NCBI GenBank assembly: GCA_016342745.1
Contig: JAEINT010000013.1
Span: 62,001 to 126,000 of the forward strand
Length of the DNA stretch: 64,000 bases
DNA from: Labilibaculum sp.
Lineage (GTDB): Bacteria > Bacteroidota > Bacteroidia > Bacteroidales > Marinifilaceae
Reading direction: 5' to 3'
In this document: piece by piece, positions 17,008-25,004 of the stretch
Layout: each line of letters begins with the position of its first letter
Numbering within the stretch: position 1 is the stretch's first letter
Translations under genes and position numbers: made by a program
Notes under the pieces: generated by a model
Seen by the model: the letters and a program-made list of their open reading frames with translations, nothing else
The model's database searches: none
Told to the model about the DNA's origin: nothing

Positions 17008-17040
17008 TTGCAATGGTATGGATTGACGTGTAATGGGTGA

Positions 17041-17072
17041 AAGTGGAGGCAGAGATTCTTCCACTTTTTTTT
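17041..17072 (+). terminator. Intrinsic terminator after the truncated gene
   Basis: AAGTGGA and TCCACTT form a 7-bp stem (extendable by A-T pairs) followed by eight T, 34 bp past the stop at 17007. Confidence 0.75.
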
Positions 17073-17097
17073 GTGCCTAATAATGAATACTGAAATG

Positions 17098-17170
17098 GGA
17101 GAGAGAGCACCAAAATACATGCCTAGGGCATGAAAAAAGGTGCCCTACCCACCAAATTAGGTGCCCTCTC
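17098..17170. repeat. Small structured repeat cluster of unknown role
   Basis: A perfect stem CATGCC-TAG-GGCATG (17118-17132) lies between GAGAGAGAGCACC (17100-17112) and two direct copies of GGTGCCCT (17139-17146, 17160-17167). The second copy with its CTC tail can pair back with the GAGAG...GCACC text. This could be a degenerate interspersed repeat or a folded RNA. Confidence 0.35.
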
Positions 17171-17443
17171 TTAAAATATATTGTGTATAAATTATTGTCT
17201 ACTACAACAAGTAAAGCTAGTGTTCTTTAATTCTCTAAAAATAAGACTACTTACTCTTTATTTGTCTGCCTTATAATGCACTGTTAAATTATCAGTGCGA
17301 TTCTTTTGTAAGCGGCATATTGTTTTGTAGATTCAAGGGCGAAAAACGAATTTGTGCGATATTGCCACCCAATAGGATGTTGTAAAGTGCATGGATGCGA
17401 TATACACATTTGTTAACACAAAAACGAAAAAAATGAGACAACA

Positions 17444-18193
17444 ATGAAAATACTAATGACAATTATTTTTGCTTTCTTAATTATTTCTTGTAAGTCGAAT
17501 ACAGAAAAGCAGGAAACAAAAGCTGTGCAGTTAAAAGCACAAATATCAGCTCAAACTGTGCCTAATAAGCAAAAATCAGAAGTTTCAAAAAAAACCTATA
17601 CTCTCAATGACATAAAAATTACTTTGACACAGGCCAAAAGTTATGGAAAAGAATTTTACTGTAAATCAAGACTATTAATATCTAGAAATAATGATTCAAT
17701 TGATAGTTTGAACTTTACATCTGAACCAGTTGGTGGACATTATGGTATTTCAACACCAATACAAATTGATAACCACTTAATTTTCACAAAACACGGAGAT
17801 TATGACGGAAGGACTATCATAGTTGATGACAAGGGGGAAGTGTTCAATATAATCGGTGGTTTAAACTATTACGATCCAAACAAAAGTCTTCTTTTCACAA
17901 TTTACGAATCCGACTTAAGTGGTTTTGCAGTGTTTGACTTGAAAAATGATTCATTAAAATTTGAAATGCAGGAAATGGAAGATTATCCAATTTCATTTCA
18001 CAAGGCATTTGGAGAAAGATATTTTATTTTGTGCAACAATGAAGATGCTGACGAAGGAGATATTGCAATTTGGGAAATTGAATTTGAACTTAATAGAATT
18101 TTGCAAGTTGACTTTGATATAAACAATATTAACGAAGAAAACATTCTAAAAACGTGGAAATTGGAAGATGTAAATTGCGAATGTGATGAATGA
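17444..18193 (+). CDS. Hypothetical lipoprotein
   Basis: The 249-aa protein has a lipoprotein signal (MTIIFAFLIISCKS, lipidated Cys16). The mature part is rich in beta-strand propensity, with repeating short segments such as FTKHGDYDGRTIIVDDKGEV and FTIYESDLSGFAVFDLKNDS that read like irregular propeller blades. The C-terminus has CECDE. I do not recognise a family. It is followed by the junction-like motif at 18215-18245 and then an unrelated TPR gene. Confidence 0.7.
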   Translation: MKILMTIIFAFLIISCKSNTEKQETKAVQLKAQISAQTVPNKQKSEVSKKTYTLNDIKITLTQAKSYGKEFYCKSRLLISRNNDSIDSLNFTSEPVGGHYGISTPIQIDNHLIFTKHGDYDGRTIIVDDKGEVFNIIGGLNYYDPNKSLLFTIYESDLSGFAVFDLKNDSLKFEMQEMEDYPISFHKAFGERYFILCNNEDADEGDIAIWEIEFELNRILQVDFDINNINEENILKTWKLEDVNCECDE

Positions 18194-18212
18194 AAAAACG
18201 AAATGCCAATAA

Positions 18213-18249
18213 AAGCTAAATAATCATGGGGGTTATGAGTCGTTTGCAA
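18213..18249. repeat. Cassette-like junction motif, copy 1
   Basis: The text TAATCATGGGGGTTATGAGT, running on into CGTTTG, closely resembles TTATCATGGGCGTTATAGGT at 20470. Each copy sits 20-30 bp after the stop of a single accessory gene. It may be a recombination or repeat element marking gene units; the identity is not established. Confidence 0.4.
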
Positions 18250-18342
18250 TTAATTGCTATTGGGAGCACAAGAAGATGGTACGGCCGCTGAGTGGAAATT
18301 GAAACAAAACCTATTATTTAAACTGAATTACACTTTTATAAA

Positions 18343-19410
18343 ATGAGAAAAATAACCTTACTAATTCTGCTTATTGGACTTTGTACAATTTGTAAAGCTC
18401 AGACAGAAAGAGAGAAAGCGATTGACTTGAAAAATCATGCAGTTGAGTTAATGGATAATGGTAAAATAGATGAATCAATAAAGATTTTAGAACGGGCTCA
18501 ACAAATTGATCCAGATTTTATTACCATTCCCTACGAAATTGCATTTGCCTATCAATTAACAAAAGAATATGATAAAAGTATAGAGATTGCTAAACCATTA
18601 TTAAAACACCCCGATGTTTTTGATCTTGTTTATCAGTTGATTGGAAATTCCTATGATTTAAAAGGAAATAAAGCTAAGGCTATTAAAATGTATGATAAAG
18701 GAATCAAGAAATTTCCCAATTCCGGTAAATTACATCTTGAAAAAGGCATAGTTATGGCAAGTCAGGAGAAATGGTTTGAAGCATTAGATATTTGGGAGCA
18801 AGGGATCGTGGCTGACCCATCTCATTCATCTAATTACTATTATGCAAGTCAAGTATTAGCTCAGACGGATGAGCGGATATGGGGAGTTTATTATGGGGAA
18901 ATCTTTCTCAACCTTGAGCCAAATTCGCAAAGGTCCGCTCAGATAAGCAAACTTCTATACGATACATACAAAACATGCTTTCCTATAAAAAATAATAAAT
19001 GGGGATTACAATTCAGTCATAAGGCTACCAATATCGTTTTAGGTGATTTAAAGGATATAAAATTCTCCTTCGAAACGATACACAATCTTGTCATGGAGCA
19101 AGGATATAAAGGAGTCGAGCCTGAATTTACGATAGATAATTTAATTAATATTAGAAAACAATTTCTAGAAGAATGGAATGCTGAATATGCTGAAAGATAT
19201 CCTAATCTTATATTTGACTATCATGACTTTTTGATTAAAAACAAAATGTTTGAGCCATATATGTATTGGACTTTAAAAGGAGGTGCTGAGAATGAATTTC
19301 AGATTTGGAAGTCAAATAATGCGAGTACTCATAGTAAATTCATAGAGTGGTTTAATAATAATCCAATGTCATTTCCGGATGATAGAAAAACAAATAGATT
19401 TAGTTATTAA
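18343..19410 (+). CDS. Secreted TPR-repeat protein
   Basis: A signal peptide (MRKITLLILLIGLCTICKAQ) precedes about four tetratricopeptide repeats between residues ~22 and 175, for example DESIKILERAQQIDPDFIT, YDKSIEIAKPLL, AKAIKMYDKGIKKFPNSGK and FEALDIWEQGIVADPSHSS. The C-terminal ~180 residues are a helical domain (DIKFSFETIHNLVMEQGYKG and later FNNNPMSFPDDRK) that I do not recognise. Localisation is periplasmic or surface. It is a single gene with no operon partner. Function unknown; TPR arrays usually mediate protein contacts. Confidence 0.78.
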   Translation: MRKITLLILLIGLCTICKAQTEREKAIDLKNHAVELMDNGKIDESIKILERAQQIDPDFITIPYEIAFAYQLTKEYDKSIEIAKPLLKHPDVFDLVYQLIGNSYDLKGNKAKAIKMYDKGIKKFPNSGKLHLEKGIVMASQEKWFEALDIWEQGIVADPSHSSNYYYASQVLAQTDERIWGVYYGEIFLNLEPNSQRSAQISKLLYDTYKTCFPIKNNKWGLQFSHKATNIVLGDLKDIKFSFETIHNLVMEQGYKGVEPEFTIDNLINIRKQFLEEWNAEYAERYPNLIFDYHDFLIKNKMFEPYMYWTLKGGAENEFQIWKSNNASTHSKFIEWFNNNPMSFPDDRKTNRFSY

Positions 19411-19604
19411 TCATTTTTCCCCGTTAGCCCGAGCTTGTAGCTCGTGTTCTTCGCAAGCAGTAAACTTGTGCCTAGCAGATGTTTGAAAGAAAAAGAATAA
19501 CGCAAACTGCCACAATTTATACAACTTACTGTATTTGCATAATTAATGCGCATGAGATTTATGGAATAAGCAAAGAAAAAGCATCTTATAAGAAAATACT
19601 GATT

Positions 19605-20450
19605 ATGAAACATACAATTTTTATTCTATTTATTGCATTCCTATTAGGATCGTGTCATCAGAGCCCGTCGGATAAAGCTGATTTTATTGCAGATGATTTG
19701 ATGATGGAAGAAATGATTCCGATCACAAGACAAGAACTAAGTAGTCCACCACCTTTACCTCCAAGGGAGACAAAAGAAGTGATTAAGAAAAAAATCATAA
19801 AAGATGGACGGATTGGTATTGAGGTTGATAATTTAGAACAGACTAAAAAACAGATAGATTCTTTAGTGGTAAAGCATGGTGGATATTATGCAAATGAACG
19901 ATTAAACAATTCGGATTGGCAAATATTCTATAATCTGAAAATAAGAATTCCGAGTAATAGCTTTGAAAAGCTGATTGGTGAGATTGAGACGGGCGGTGGC
20001 GAAATAAAGTATAAGGAAATTGATGCAAGAGATGTCACAGATCAATTCATTGATTTAGAAATTAGACTTGAAAACAAAAAGAATTACTTAAAAAAGTACA
20101 ATGACCTATTGAAACAGGCGAAATCAGTTAAAGATATCCTTGAAATTGAAGAAAGGATTCGAGGAATTGAAGAGGAGATTGAAAGTACAATAGGGAGGCT
20201 GAAATATTTAAGTGATTTAGTAGATTATAGCACACTCGATTTAGAAATATCAAAGCCTAAGGATAATAAATACCAACCCGAAAAACGTGATAAATTTACA
20301 AAACGACTAAAGCATGCGCTTTCAAAAGGTTGGTTTGGATTTGTGGATTTTATTGTGTTTGTGATTAAAATTTGGCCTTTCTGGATAATTGTAGGAATTA
20401 TAGTTTACGCTTGGAAAAAATATAGAAATCGAAAAAAGAATAAGGAATAA
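19605..20450 (+). CDS. DUF4349-domain lipoprotein
   Basis: The ATG at 19605 yields a lipoprotein signal (MKHTIFILFIAFLLGSCHQ). The mature part has a Pro-rich stretch (SSPPPLPPRE), then the DUF4349 core: KIIKDGRIGIEVDNLEQTKK, LKIRIPSNSFEKLIGEIE and GEIKYKEIDARDVTDQFIDL. A long coiled coil (~165-220) and a C-terminal membrane helix near residues 255-272 (IWPFWIIVGIIVYAW) precede a basic tail. The 281-aa length is usual. The family is membrane-associated and of unknown function. An earlier in-frame ATG at 19479 would add 42 residues with no signal and is unlikely. Confidence 0.85.
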   Translation: MKHTIFILFIAFLLGSCHQSPSDKADFIADDLMMEEMIPITRQELSSPPPLPPRETKEVIKKKIIKDGRIGIEVDNLEQTKKQIDSLVVKHGGYYANERLNNSDWQIFYNLKIRIPSNSFEKLIGEIETGGGEIKYKEIDARDVTDQFIDLEIRLENKKNYLKKYNDLLKQAKSVKDILEIEERIRGIEEEIESTIGRLKYLSDLVDYSTLDLEISKPKDNKYQPEKRDKFTKRLKHALSKGWFGFVDFIVFVIKIWPFWIIVGIIVYAWKKYRNRKKNKE

Positions 20451-20463
20451 TTGAACACAACAA

Positions 20464-20500
20464 AGGTAAAATTATCATGGGCGTTATAGGTCATTTATAA
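20464..20500. repeat. Cassette-like junction motif, copy 2
   Basis: TTATCATGGGCGTTATAGGT (20470-20489) matches the motif at 18219 at most positions and begins 20 bp after the DUF4349 stop codon. The end text GGGCGTTATAGG is reminiscent of integron attC ends, but no full attC fold or integrase is seen. Confidence 0.4.
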
Positions 20501-20561
20501 AAAACATTAACAGATAAATAAACATATAAAAATGAATACAATGCAGAAGGTAATGCACAAC

Positions 20562-20589
20562 GTAAAGACGCAATGCATTGCGTCTCTAC
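20562..20589. repeat. REP-like palindrome, copy 1
   Basis: A 28-nt imperfect palindrome has the 20-nt perfect core AGACGCAATGCATTGCGTCT. It is preceded by GCACAACGTAA and followed by CTCTAC...CGTGATGT. The same element recurs at 21797, 21912 and 22271, close to a RAYT transposase gene. Confidence 0.85.
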
Positions 20590-20806
20590 AAAATGTCGTG
20601 ATGTGGTTCTCGCTTCTGCACGATTGTAACGTGTGGATTTGTAGACTAGAAAAACAAACTTTACGATCAATTACCAAAATCAATAGCCAATAGTAACTAT
20701 AATCAGTAAATGACAATATATAATTGGTCAAAAATTATGGGGACTTAGTAGGACAGCAATAGGCAATTCCGTCACATAAACTACAAACACACAATTAATC
20801 AATACA

Positions 20807-21661
20807 ATGGATAATTTAGAATACAAAATTGAACCGAAAGAAAACTTTTATTTTGCATTAAAAGTAATATTTGGATTAGCAGGTTATGTGCTTTTCTACT
20901 ATATCATTAAATTACTTTTTTCGAATGATAATTTCATGTCATTTGTTCCCTTGTTGGTTTATATTCCGATTATATTACTTGTCCTTTTCTTTAGGATGGG
21001 ATTGTTGATCGGTTATTTGAAAGGAAACTCTATTAAGGTAACAGATAAGCAGTTTTCGGATCTTAATAAGATCGTAGAAGAACAATGCAGAACACTGGGT
21101 ATGCAAAATGTTCCTGATGTTTACATCCTTCAGAATGGAGGTTTGCTAAATGCTTTTGCTGCAAGGTTTATCGGTAGTAATTACATTGTATTGTACTCGG
21201 ATATAGTAGAGGAAGCCTACGAAAATAATTACGATTCGCTAGCATTTATTATTGGGCATGAGTTGGGACATGTTAAGAGAAAGCACATGATTAAATCATT
21301 GATCTTTTTTCCTTCCATTATTGTTCCTTTCTTAAATGGAGCCTATTCAAGAGCGTGCGAATATACTTGCGATAGTATCGGATTCTCACTAAAGCCTAAA
21401 GGAGCTCAGCCAGGTATTTTGCTTTTGGCTGCAGGTAAAAAAATATGGCAGAAAGTAAATGTTGATGAGTTTATAAAGCAAGAGCAAACGGAGATCGGAT
21501 TTTGGTCTTGGTTCGCCGAAAAGGTATCCACACACCCTAAACTGACAAAAAGATTGATGAGGTTCGATCAGCTTACTCCAGTCATTAAAAAACAAGCTGT
21601 GGTAGAATCAGTAAAGGTGCAGGAAATTAAATCTGATCATTCGTCATATATGCCCAATTAA
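20807..21661 (+). CDS. M48-family zinc metallopeptidase, HtpX-like membrane protease
   Basis: Two membrane helices (about 19-39 and 46-70) precede a cytoplasm-facing peptidase domain. The zinc motif HELGH gives His151, Glu152 and His155, and the third ligand is probably Glu185 in SRACEYTCDS, as in HtpX/Ste24 relatives. A further hydrophobic segment (FFPSIIVPFL) lies between them. At 284 aa it is near HtpX length. The family clips misfolded or unneeded membrane proteins. It stands alone, bounded by REP elements, so its neighbours say little. Confidence 0.88.
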   Translation: MDNLEYKIEPKENFYFALKVIFGLAGYVLFYYIIKLLFSNDNFMSFVPLLVYIPIILLVLFFRMGLLIGYLKGNSIKVTDKQFSDLNKIVEEQCRTLGMQNVPDVYILQNGGLLNAFAARFIGSNYIVLYSDIVEEAYENNYDSLAFIIGHELGHVKRKHMIKSLIFFPSIIVPFLNGAYSRACEYTCDSIGFSLKPKGAQPGILLLAAGKKIWQKVNVDEFIKQEQTEIGFWSWFAEKVSTHPKLTKRLMRFDQLTPVIKKQAVVESVKVQEIKSDHSSYMPN

Positions 21662-21796
21662 TAGCCTTGCAAATTGGGATTTATAGTTACGATACATTTA
21701 CATTGCTTAAAAAAAAATAACAATTGGATGTGATTATTAATAGGCTAAATATGCAATACAGAACTGTACAATACGACGTATAACCTTATGCACAAC

Positions 21797-21824
21797 GTAA
21801 AGACGCAATGCATTGCGTCTCTAC
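21797..21824. repeat. REP-like palindrome, copy 2
   Basis: It is identical to the palindrome at 20562 over the 28-nt core, including the preceding GCACAAC and the following CGTGATGT text. Confidence 0.85.
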
Positions 21825-21851
21825 ATATCGTGATGTAAAACCTATATACTG

Positions 21852-21940
21852 TAATGCCCAATCATTTTCATGCCATTATCGTAATTGGCGAAAATCAATA
21901 CAATGCACAACGTAAAGACGTAATGCATTGCGTCTCTACC
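21852..21940 (+). pseudogene. Partial, decayed copy of the RAYT transposase gene
   Basis: AATCATTTTCATGCCATTAT and the following GTAATTGGCGAAAATCAATA repeat the RAYT catalytic region at 22213-22300 (which encodes the MPNHFHAIIVIGENQYN part) with only a few substitutions, and they include the embedded palindrome. Neither end of the gene is present. This is a ~90-bp remnant of a second RAYT copy or of a partial duplication. Confidence 0.75.
21912..21939. repeat. REP-like palindrome, copy 3
   Basis: It is the same element, with one C-to-T change in the left arm (AGACGTAATGCATTGCGTCT). It lies at the end of the decayed RAYT fragment, 33 bp before the intact RAYT start. Confidence 0.85.
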
Positions 21941-21972
21941 AATAAAACGTGATGTAATATCTAAACAAAGGA

Positions 21973-22521
21973 ATGGCAGAAAAATTTCAGAACAAATATA
22001 GAATACCATCAGCCCGTTTGCAAAACTGGGATTATGGATCGAATGCCATGTACTTTGTGACCATTTGTACGCAAAATCGGGAATGCTATTTTGGCGATGT
22101 TGTAGATGGGGAAATGCATTTATCTGAAATTGGAAAAATCATAGAAGAGGAATGGTTAAAAACATTTGAAATGCGACCTGATATGTGTTTGCAAATGGAT
22201 GAATATGCGGTGATGCCTAATCATTTTCATGCTATTATCGTAATTGGCGAAAATCAATACAATGTGCAGCGTAAAGACGCAATGCATTGTGTCTCTACAA
22301 ACAACAAATTTGCACCCCAATCAAAAAATCTGGCAGCGATAATGCGTGGTTTTAAATCAGGGGTGACCATTAATGCCCGTAGAATAGACGCCGATTTTGC
22401 TTGGCAAGCACGATTTCACGATCATATCATTCGAAATGACGAATCATTTCAGCGAATAAGGAATTACATTTCTGAAAATCCGGTAAAATGGTCGAATGAC
22501 AAATTTTATAATATTGGGTAG
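21973..22521 (+). mobile_element. REP-associated tyrosine transposase (RAYT, Y1_Tnp/IS200-like)
   Basis: The 182-aa protein is a single-domain HUH nuclease: AMYFVTICTQNRECYFG near the N-terminus, the metal-binding HFH motif (His84, His86) in MPNHFHAIIVIGE, and the catalytic Tyr165 in FQRIRNYISENP. RAYTs nick and move short palindromic REP elements. Three related palindromes lie upstream, and a fourth is inside this reading frame at 22271-22298, encoding residues ~100-109 (RKDAMHCVST) between the HUH motif and the next conserved block NKFAPQSKNLAAIMRGFKSG. The frame is intact, so the protein may be active. Confidence 0.92.
22271..22298. repeat. REP-like palindrome embedded in the RAYT coding frame, copy 4
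   Basis: GTAAAGACGCAATGCATTGT and the following GTCTCTAC match the intergenic palindromes except for one change in the right arm, which slightly weakens the hairpin. The insertion keeps the frame and adds about ten residues to the transposase. Confidence 0.85.
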
Positions 22522-22547
22522 AAATAATACTACCGTACAGTAACATA

Positions 22548-23450
22548 ATGAGAAGTAAAACTATGAGAAAAATTGTATTGCTAGCCATAATTTGCGGATT
22601 GATATCGTGCAATTCTAAAAATGAAAAAACTCAAGAGAAAAATGCCGATAACCAAGAACTAATTGAGATCTATAAAGCCGATCAGGGAGATCGTAGAACA
22701 GATAAGATAGATTGGAATGTTGTAGGAAAGCGAGATAGCATAAGAAAGGCAAGAGTTTCTGAATTATTAGATTCGAATAAGGTACTTACCTCACAGGATT
22801 ATCATCATGCCGCTATGCTTTTTCAGCATGGAGGAGATTCCATTGCTTACGGAATGGCTGTGAAATTAATGAAGAAATCGATTGAGTTGGATTCAACGGC
22901 TAACAAATGGTTATTAGCCGCTGCAATTGATAGAAACCTTTTGAGTAGGCAAAAGCCGCAGATTTATGGTACGCAATTTTGGAGAATGAATGATGAGCCT
23001 TGGGAGATGCGCGATATGGATACAACGCTTATTACTGATGCAGAGCGAATAGAATATGGTGTAGGTACTTTGGCTCAACAAAAAGAAAAGCTAAAGCAGA
23101 TGAATCGCAAAAAGCTAAACGAATTGGTGAAGGAAGGAAAAACGACAAATGAATTAATTCAGTTCATAAAAAGCGAAGATCCCGACTTATCAAAATACGA
23201 TATCTCCGAAAGAGGAGTTAATAGTTTTGCCTATGAATTGTTGGCACAAGGAAAAGAAAAAGGGGCTTTGAAGGTTTTTAAATTGAATACAGAATTGTAT
23301 CCAAAAGGTTTTAATGCTTTTGATAGTTACGGCGAATGCCTTTTGAAGTTAGGCGATAAAGCAAATGCAATAAAGGCTTATCAAAAATCATTAGAATTAA
23401 ATCCTAAGAATAAAAATGCTGAGAAAGTACTGGCAGAAATAAACAGCTAA
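22548..23450 (+). CDS. Lipoprotein with DUF6624-like and TPR regions
   Basis: The protein has a lipoprotein signal (MRKIVLLAIICGLISCNS; start at 22548 or at the in-frame ATG 22563). The middle part carries DUF6624 hallmarks: HHAAMLFQHGGDS, WLLAAAIDRNLLSRQKPQIY and GTQF. The C-terminal ~70 residues are two TPR-like helical hairpins (KGALKVFKLNTELYPKGFNA, ANAIKAYQKSLELNPKNKNA). It probably acts in the periplasm or on the inner leaflet of the outer membrane; its role is unknown. The next gene begins directly at the stop codon, suggesting co-translation. Confidence 0.78.
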   Translation: MRSKTMRKIVLLAIICGLISCNSKNEKTQEKNADNQELIEIYKADQGDRRTDKIDWNVVGKRDSIRKARVSELLDSNKVLTSQDYHHAAMLFQHGGDSIAYGMAVKLMKKSIELDSTANKWLLAAAIDRNLLSRQKPQIYGTQFWRMNDEPWEMRDMDTTLITDAERIEYGVGTLAQQKEKLKQMNRKKLNELVKEGKTTNELIQFIKSEDPDLSKYDISERGVNSFAYELLAQGKEKGALKVFKLNTELYPKGFNAFDSYGECLLKLGDKANAIKAYQKSLELNPKNKNAEKVLAEINS

Positions 23451-23939
23451 ATGAAAAAAGCATTAACACAAATTGATATTAAAGAATTAAGATACCAATG
23501 CAGAATGGGTTATCTTCTTCCTTCTATGCTTTTTCTATTTGGAAATGTTTTTGTTGGTGGAGCCTATGTTGCCAACTTTGGCTGGCTTGGAGTCGATACT
23601 GAGATCTTGTTGATCATGGTATCAGTATTTGCTTGTTTATCGCTATTTATTGGCTACAAGATGAATTGGAAATACATTTCAGATATTAGTTACAAGGAGA
23701 AGCAGGTTGAAACGAAAATAGTTCAGAGGAAAGAGGCGAAGAGAGATTATGAAGCTGGGAGTGGGACTTTATATGTAGGGCAAGAAATGAAGGGCTTCGA
23801 TTCTTATAGCATTATCGTTGAAAATACGAGATACAGAGTTGATGAAGAATTGTACTCAGCTTGCGCTGAGGGCGGCGAAGTCTTGTTCAATTATGCGCCA
23901 AAAAGCCGATACCGTTTAAGTATTGAAGTAAAGAAATAA
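23451..23939 (+). CDS. Hypothetical protein with two membrane helices
   Basis: The ATG follows the preceding stop codon without a gap, so the two genes are one unit. Residues ~20-42 and ~50-68 (LLPSMLFLFGNVFVGGAYVA, ILLIMVSVFACLSLFIGYKM) are membrane helices. The remaining ~90 residues are soluble, with a Lys/Glu helix and a short beta domain ending in YRLSIEVKK. I recognise no family. Confidence 0.7.
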   Translation: MKKALTQIDIKELRYQCRMGYLLPSMLFLFGNVFVGGAYVANFGWLGVDTEILLIMVSVFACLSLFIGYKMNWKYISDISYKEKQVETKIVQRKEAKRDYEAGSGTLYVGQEMKGFDSYSIIVENTRYRVDEELYSACAEGGEVLFNYAPKSRYRLSIEVKK

Positions 23940-24295
23940 GCAAGTTTTTAAAAAGGACCTTAAACGCTTTAGATAATTGGCTATGTCAATTTTAAGCATA
24001 TAAGGCCATGGGAATGTGCTGTAAATTATCCATTGATACTTAAATGTTCATTTTGAATAGTTGTTAATAAGCTTTTTTACTTCATATTCTCCTTAAAGTT
24101 ATTCCTATTACATATTTAACAAAAAATTGGGAAAGAGTATGTAAGCAATGAAATCTTAATATCTTTGACAAACAGATATAATATTTTCAGATAAAAGCTT
24201 TTTATGAAATTAGGATCCTGTTTTTATATGATTTTTAAGTCTTTGTTGAAGATGAGAACGAAAGGTTAATCACGATTAATACTAAACAAACAAAT
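23940..24295. other. 356-bp intergenic region, nothing recognised
   Basis: It is AT-rich. A -7-like TATCTTTG occurs at 24160-24167 but lacks a properly spaced -33 box. No gene or repeat is recognised. Confidence 0.4.
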
Positions 24296-24712
24296 ATGAA
24301 AACCATTATCAGAAATATTGTTGCAGTCTTAGTTGGTCTTATTGTTGGAAGCGCAGTAAATATGGGTGTAATCATGATTAGTGGCTCAATTATTCCACCA
24401 CCCGAAGGGGTTGATCTTAGCAATGTAGAAAGTTTGAAAGCCAACATGCACTTGTTTGAATTTCGACACTTTATCATGCCATTTGTAGCACATGCTTTTG
24501 GAACATTTGCAGGAGCTTTATTAGCTGGAACTATTGCTGTAAGTCATAAAATGAAGTTTGCCATTGTAATTGGTTTGTTTTTCTTGGCAGGAGGCATAAC
24601 CAATGTTTTCATGTTGCCTTCGCCAGTATGGTTTACGATTACTGATTTGGTAGGTGCCTATATTCCTATGGCTTGGTTGGCTTCGCTGTTATTTAAAAAG
24701 AAAATCTCTTAA
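24296..24712 (+). CDS. Hypothetical four-helix membrane protein
   Basis: The 138-aa protein has four membrane segments: IVAVLVGLIVGSAVNMGVIM, a segment around FIMPFVAHAFGTFAGALLAG, FAIVIGLFFLAGGITNVFM and LVGAYIPMAWLASLLF. The small-residue-rich GxxxG patterns resemble a family of short conserved Bacteroidota inner-membrane proteins of unknown role. It is a single gene followed by a strong terminator. Confidence 0.75.
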   Translation: MKTIIRNIVAVLVGLIVGSAVNMGVIMISGSIIPPPEGVDLSNVESLKANMHLFEFRHFIMPFVAHAFGTFAGALLAGTIAVSHKMKFAIVIGLFFLAGGITNVFMLPSPVWFTITDLVGAYIPMAWLASLLFKKKIS

Positions 24713-24750
24713 GCTTAAAATTAATATAAGCTAGTAGAAATAAAATAGAC

Positions 24751-24786
24751 AAAGGTTGAATCATGTATTGGTTCAACCTTTTTTGT
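24751..24786 (+). terminator. Intrinsic terminator
   Basis: AAAGGTTGAA and TTCAACCTTT form a 10-bp stem with an 11-nt loop, followed by a T run. It lies 38 bp after the stop at 24712. Confidence 0.87.
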
Positions 24787-24907
24787 TGATTCGACGCAAC
24801 CCTTTTGATAAGGGGCATCTTTTATTTGCAATGAATACTGTTTAGCACGATATTTGTTTAAATCAGTTTCGTATTTAATTAACAAGCACGCACAAAATTG
24901 AAATCAT

Positions 24908-25000
24908 ATGAAACGTCCATGCCAAAGCGATTTTGACACACAGGGAGATGATTATCTCAGCATGGTAAGTTCCATATGGCAACTAAAAATCAAATTATAA
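24908..25000 (+). CDS. Possible 30-residue small protein
   Basis: ATG to TAA gives 30 codons (MKRPCQSDFDTQGDDYLSMV...), ending 4 bp before the SIMPL-domain gene. Its TCATATG start context is the same as that of the next gene (AATCATATGAAACG against AATCATATGAAAAGG), which may mean a duplicated start region or a leader. There is no family match, so this is uncertain. Confidence 0.25.
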   Translation: MKRPCQSDFDTQGDDYLSMVSSIWQLKIKL

Positions 25001-25004
25001 TCAT

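Larger units (their letters stand above)
17008..17443. other. 436-bp intergenic region with terminator and a structured element
   Basis: It holds the terminator at 17041-17072 and, at 17098-17170, a set of nested short repeats (see the separate entry). The remainder up to 17443 is AT-rich. No reading frame of substance is seen. Confidence 0.5.
20451..20806. other. 356-bp intergenic region with junction motif and REP palindrome
   Basis: It holds the second junction motif (20464-20500), a REP-like palindrome (20562-20589), and a third weak junction-like text near 20737 (AAATTATGGGGACTTAGTAGG). No gene is supported. Confidence 0.6.
21662..21972. other. 311-bp region with two REP palindromes and a decayed RAYT fragment
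   Basis: The stretch carries palindromes at 21797-21824 and 21912-21939. Between them, 21852-21940 is a near copy of an internal part of the RAYT gene (22213-22300), without an open frame. No intact gene is present. Confidence 0.8.

Noticed and set aside
17444-24712. Genomic island with defence or toxin-antitoxin system.
   Set aside because: No nuclease, toxin, antitoxin, integrase or phage gene is recognised; only the RAYT and repeats indicate mobility.
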